From assembly GCA_947000775.1 (NCBI GenBank), contig CAMQGK010000001.1, forward strand, positions 7,584,501-7,648,500: a stretch of DNA of 64,000 bases, given 5' to 3'. Each line of letters opens with the position of its first letter. Positions within the stretch are counted from its first letter, which is position 1. The translations under genes and the position numbers were made by a program. Shown in pieces: positions 60,511 through 64,000 of the stretch. The notes under the pieces were generated by a model. The model saw nothing but the letters and a program-made list of their open reading frames with translations, ran no database searches and was not told where the DNA came from. The DNA comes from Pterois miles (lineage: Eukaryota > Chordata > Actinopteri > Perciformes > Scorpaenidae).

Positions 60511-61272
60511 TAGTTTTAGTAAGAATTTATTTGATTAATTAATAAGTAGCTCTGAAAGCAGAAGTCCAGGAAAAATAACTGCAAGCAGAGATATTGTACA
60601 ATTTATTTAAAAAATAAGTTCAGTATCAAAAACACATGCTTGTGCATCAGTATATATGAATGTACGTAGACACAAAAATACTGTACGTGGGCACACACTC
60701 ACATTACCATCACACAAATATTATCAAACAATTTATTCCATTAAGTTAGTTTAACTTTGTGGTGGGAGTTGAGAGGGGCAGAACTCTAGTCCAACAGATC
60801 AATGAGCTCTGATCTAACGTTCAGTCTGTGGCGTATAAACTGTTAGTGATCAGCAGCTGATCAGCTGAGATCATGTGGTAGATGACAGTGGTGTGACAGT
60901 GTTTTACTGCCTCGTAGTAAAGAAGACATACCGGCTGGTCTCCATCAACCACTAACATGGATCCTCTTTCTGTCCTTCCCTCTGCTCCAACTTTTCCTTT
61001 CTGGGACATTTCGGTACTTTTCATATTTTTGTTATGATTCCATCACTCAGCTAGAGCGCCGCTGCTGGAAACCGGTGATATTGAGAGGCTTCAGTGTGCA
61101 TGTAACAAAATCAAGGTGCATTGTGGGACATGTAGTTTATATACACGGTACTTCTGTAAAGTGGCATAGAATTGTATGATGAACATAATATGTTCTTTGC
61201 AAGCCCTTGTGGGCCACATAAAATGAGGTGCTGGGGCGAATTTGGCCCGCAGGCCTTGAATTTGACACATGT
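60511..61272 (+). mobile_element. 3' part of a hAT-like non-autonomous element
   Basis: The interior (TAGCTCTGAAAGCAGAAGTC, AATGTACGTAGACACAAAAA) matches 9140-9340. The right end GGCCCGCAGGCCTTGAATTT then GACACATG is a typical Charlie-type hAT terminus and complements the left end at 9014. The left end is missing here, so the two window copies are complementary truncations. Confidence 0.7.
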
Positions 61273-62267
61273 GGTCTAGCAGAACCAAAGGCCATCCAAT
61301 GTGTCTCTGTTCGGGATCAGTCAAGTCCTTATTGATCAGGTTTGGTGTGAACCAATCAGATGGAGGACTGTAGCTGTTGCTTGCAGGCTGCTACTGTCAC
61401 CCAACTCTAATGTAATCCCATGTTGTTACTGGAGCACAGACACATTTCCCAGACCAAATAATCAGTGTTCTTCTGGGAGAGTGTCCTCTAGTCTGACCTC
61501 TCTCTCTGTCTGCAGTGATCCATGTTATCAGCTCAGCCAGTTTGTGGAGAAATCAGAGATGGAGTGAAACGGTTATCAGCTCTGATAGAACCACATGGAA
61601 CGTTTTCTCATCGCTGAACCGATCTGATGGTTGAAACTGTTCTGCTGAACGTTCGCAGCTGATTCTGTCTTTGTGTCCGATCGCGTCAGCAGTCTGTGAG
61701 GAAATACTGAGCTGTAATATTACCTATAATTACTGGGGGAAGAAAACATGGCCTCCACACTAATGGTTTGGTTTGGTCCCAGTGGGAACCCAGACTGGAA
61801 AGTCGAGTGTGGTAATCGAGTATAATGTAATGTAATCTTCAGTCAAACCACTGCAGAGGAATGGATTTAAAACTGGTAACTATTTAAAGGTGTGGATATA
61901 AATTATGTGTAGACTCTGTGTGTCAAGTACGTTATGCACATTCATAATGTAAATTATTATTGATTAGTTCATCAGTACATGTAAATGACTTGTAGGAAGG
62001 TGTTAAGTCAAGTAATCCAAACCTGATATAAAGTCTATACAGTTCTGAATTATGAAGTCAGATAATATTATATATTATAATATTAACTGTGTTATTTAAA
62101 TATCAAGTGTGACTCAAAGTGTAAATAAAGAGAATAAATTAAAGAATAAAAAAAGAAGTAAGAAAATAATCAGTAAATGGAGTAAAAAAGACTCCTTTTT
62201 AAAAGGTAGGTTGACAACCAACAAGCTAATGGTGAAATATAATAAATATAAATAAGTGGAGTTTTTA
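61273..62267. other. Intergenic; nothing recognised
   Basis: An 88-residue plus frame (61301-61567) ends after an acceptor-like CTCTGTCTGCAG but has no recognised similarity. Nothing else seen. Confidence 0.4.
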
Positions 62268-62680
62268 TGCTTGTCAGTGTGCTGACTTGACTGACTTGAT
62301 CCAGACTGACTGGGACTATCATAAAGTGGGCACGTCTGTAAAGGGGAGACTGGTGGAGACCCAGAGAACCCATTTACATTCACACATCTGGAGGTCAGAG
62401 GTCAAGGGACCCCTTTGAAAATAAGCATTACAGTTTTTCCTTGACAATATTTAGTGTAAGTTTGGAGCGTTATTTAACCTCCTTTGTGACAAGCTAGTCT
62501 GACCTGGTTGTTACCGTTGGATTATTTATGTTTTCTAGTTTCATATGAGGAGTATCTTCACTCTAGCTTTAAAAGTGAGCTGCCACATCCTAAAAATCAC
62601 AAGTTGCATTCATTTGTTAAAGAATTTGTTGGTATTAAAACAAATTTGACAGTTGTAATCAAACTATCGTCGAACTTCCC
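62268..62680 (+). mobile_element. Family A element, 3' two thirds
   Basis: Contains GACTGACTGGGACTATCATA, CTGTAAAGGGGAGACTGG, a diverged single CTGACCTGGTTGTTACCG unit without TAG expansion, and CCTAAAAATCACAAGTTGCA. The 5' third and the 3' inverted end are missing. Confidence 0.78.
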
Positions 62681-63100
62681 TCAAGCTGTATCTTTGATTG
62701 ATGTTCAGCTGTAGGAGAATATTAACCGTCCATTCAAACGATTGTCAACCTGAAAGCATGCAGAGGAGCTGGAGGTAGTGTTTTCAGCTCCTGGTTGTGT
62801 CCTGGTTGTGTCTGCAGGTGTTCCTCTCTTATTGCAGTCTGTTTGTTTGTATTCTGAGGTGAAAAGTCTCCAAGTGTTACCGGCAGTATTCATGTTGTTG
62901 TTTACAGCCACAACAAATGACTAAGTTAGATTTTTCTGTATTATTTTTTTTATCTCTGCTGCTGCTGTTCTGATGTTCAGTATCAGAAACATGAAACAGA
63001 CAGAGAGGGAAAGATTAACGACCAGGAAGAGAGCATCCTCCAACACATCTTCCTCTCCTGTGATACATTATTCATGCTGGGGCTGGGCTGGAGGACCCCT

Positions 63101-63102
<2 letters not shown>
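62681..63102. other. Intergenic; nothing recognised
   Basis: No exon, RNA gene or repeat pair recognised. Confidence 0.4.

Positions 63103-63171
<69 letters not shown>
63103..63171 (+). repeat. (CA)n microsatellite
   Basis: About 34 CA units. Confidence 0.97.
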
Positions 63172-63174
<3 letters not shown>

Positions 63175-63820
63175 GTTATTCCTGTGTGACTGCAGTGCGT
63201 CTCGTGGCTGTATTTTCTTTCTCCACATCGACCTCTCCACTGTTTATTTTAAGTCACAGCGTCACAGTGACTCGCTCTCTGTCTCTCTCTGACTTTAAAA
63301 CGCAGCGTTTGGTTTGCTGTAAATGATTCATAACATTTAGTCGGCTGTGAGCTCAGTTCACCCCGAGTCCTGTCTGTGGGTGAGCCATGTGCTGTGGGTG
63401 TGGCCTTGTGGAGGAGAGCTAGCTGTGGCTGTGGAAGTGATGCTGGCAGCATCATCACTGTCTGTCTCTCAACAGTCTGACAGAAAAGCATCATTTGTTA
63501 AAATGCTCATTAGAGCTTTATGTGTTTAGTCCACAGAAGTAATGATAAAGCCTAAAACACCCAACAGAGATCACACAACCGTTAATTTGTAGGATGGGAT
63601 GTTGAGGATGGATGAGGATGTGAGGAAAGGGATCCTCAGGTTTGGAGACACCTGGAAGCTGCTTGACATCCTCCTGGATCCTATTTTTATTGATGTTTAC
63701 ATCATAGGCATCATTTTTTGTCATATGGATTGTCTAGGTTGTAATTTTATTTCATATGTTACATGTAGGGCAAAGTTAAAGTTAACCTGATGATAATGTG
63801 TTCATGCATATTCATTTCAA
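63172..63820. other. Intergenic; nothing recognised
   Basis: Short frames without recognisable similarity. Confidence 0.4.
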
Positions 63821-64000
63821 CACCATTAATTTCTTAATGCATCTATGCAACTTATGATTTTTAGGTTGTAGTGACTCAGTTTTATAGCTGGAGTGAAGAT
63901 ATGGTCCGTTGACCTCTGACCTCCAGATGTGTGGATGTAAATGGGTTCTCTGGGTCCCCACCAGTCTCCCCTTTACAGACATGCCCACTTTCTGATAGTC
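63821..64000 (-). mobile_element. Family A element, inverted, cut by the window end
   Basis: Runs from CACCATTAATTTCTTAATGC through TTATGATTTTTAGG to CCACCAGTCTCCCCTTTACA and GACATGCCCACTTTCTGATA, the reverse complement of the 3' half of family A. It continues beyond 64000. The GACCTGGTTGG unit appears deleted: sequence passes from the ACTCAGTTTTATAGCTGGAG block straight to TGACCTCTGACCTCCAGATG. Confidence 0.75.

Overview
This window looks like ray-finned fish (teleost, probably percomorph-type) nuclear DNA. It has spliced vertebrate exons with GT-AG introns, many long CA/GT microsatellites, tRNA-derived SINEs with CTT tails, Tc1-like and hAT-like transposon debris, and many dispersed and tandem repeats. 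Nothing bacterial, viral or plasmid-like was seen, and no defence system or operon. The species is not identifiable by eye.

The only gene I can name is on the + strand: the last four coding exons of arhgap5 (p190B RhoGAP). They lie at 21624-21701, 25617-25748, 29448-29553 and 34731-35049 (stop at 35047-35049), followed by a long 3' UTR. Joined phase by phase, they give about 211 codons of uninterrupted reading frame. This covers the RhoGAP catalytic domain from just before the arginine finger to the C-terminus, and the proline/glutamine-rich tail separates p190B from p190A (arhgap35). The earlier part of the gene was not found, so 1-21623 is probably one large intron.

Layout: 1-21623, upstream intron filled with transposon copies and microsatellites; 21624-35049, the four exons and three introns, the last holding a 2.2-kb minisatellite of about 35 units; 35050 to about 37370, 3' UTR; 37379-40706, a transposon copy whose interior has expanded into about 20 tandem units; 40707-64000, intergenic sequence with several minisatellites, two pol III-type elements and dispersed repeats. 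A group of strong splice-site-like motifs at 45.8-52.6 kb may be the 5' end of an unidentified next gene.

The observations most worth following up are: a 44-repeat (TG)n that runs straight into the splice acceptor of the third exon; inverted copies of one transposon family flanking the symmetric 78-bp exon that carries the arginine finger; and that same family turning into a large internal tandem array at 38.5-40.6 kb. The very long open frames on the minus strand at 31-33 kb and 38.5-40.6 kb are by-products of tandem repeats, not genes.
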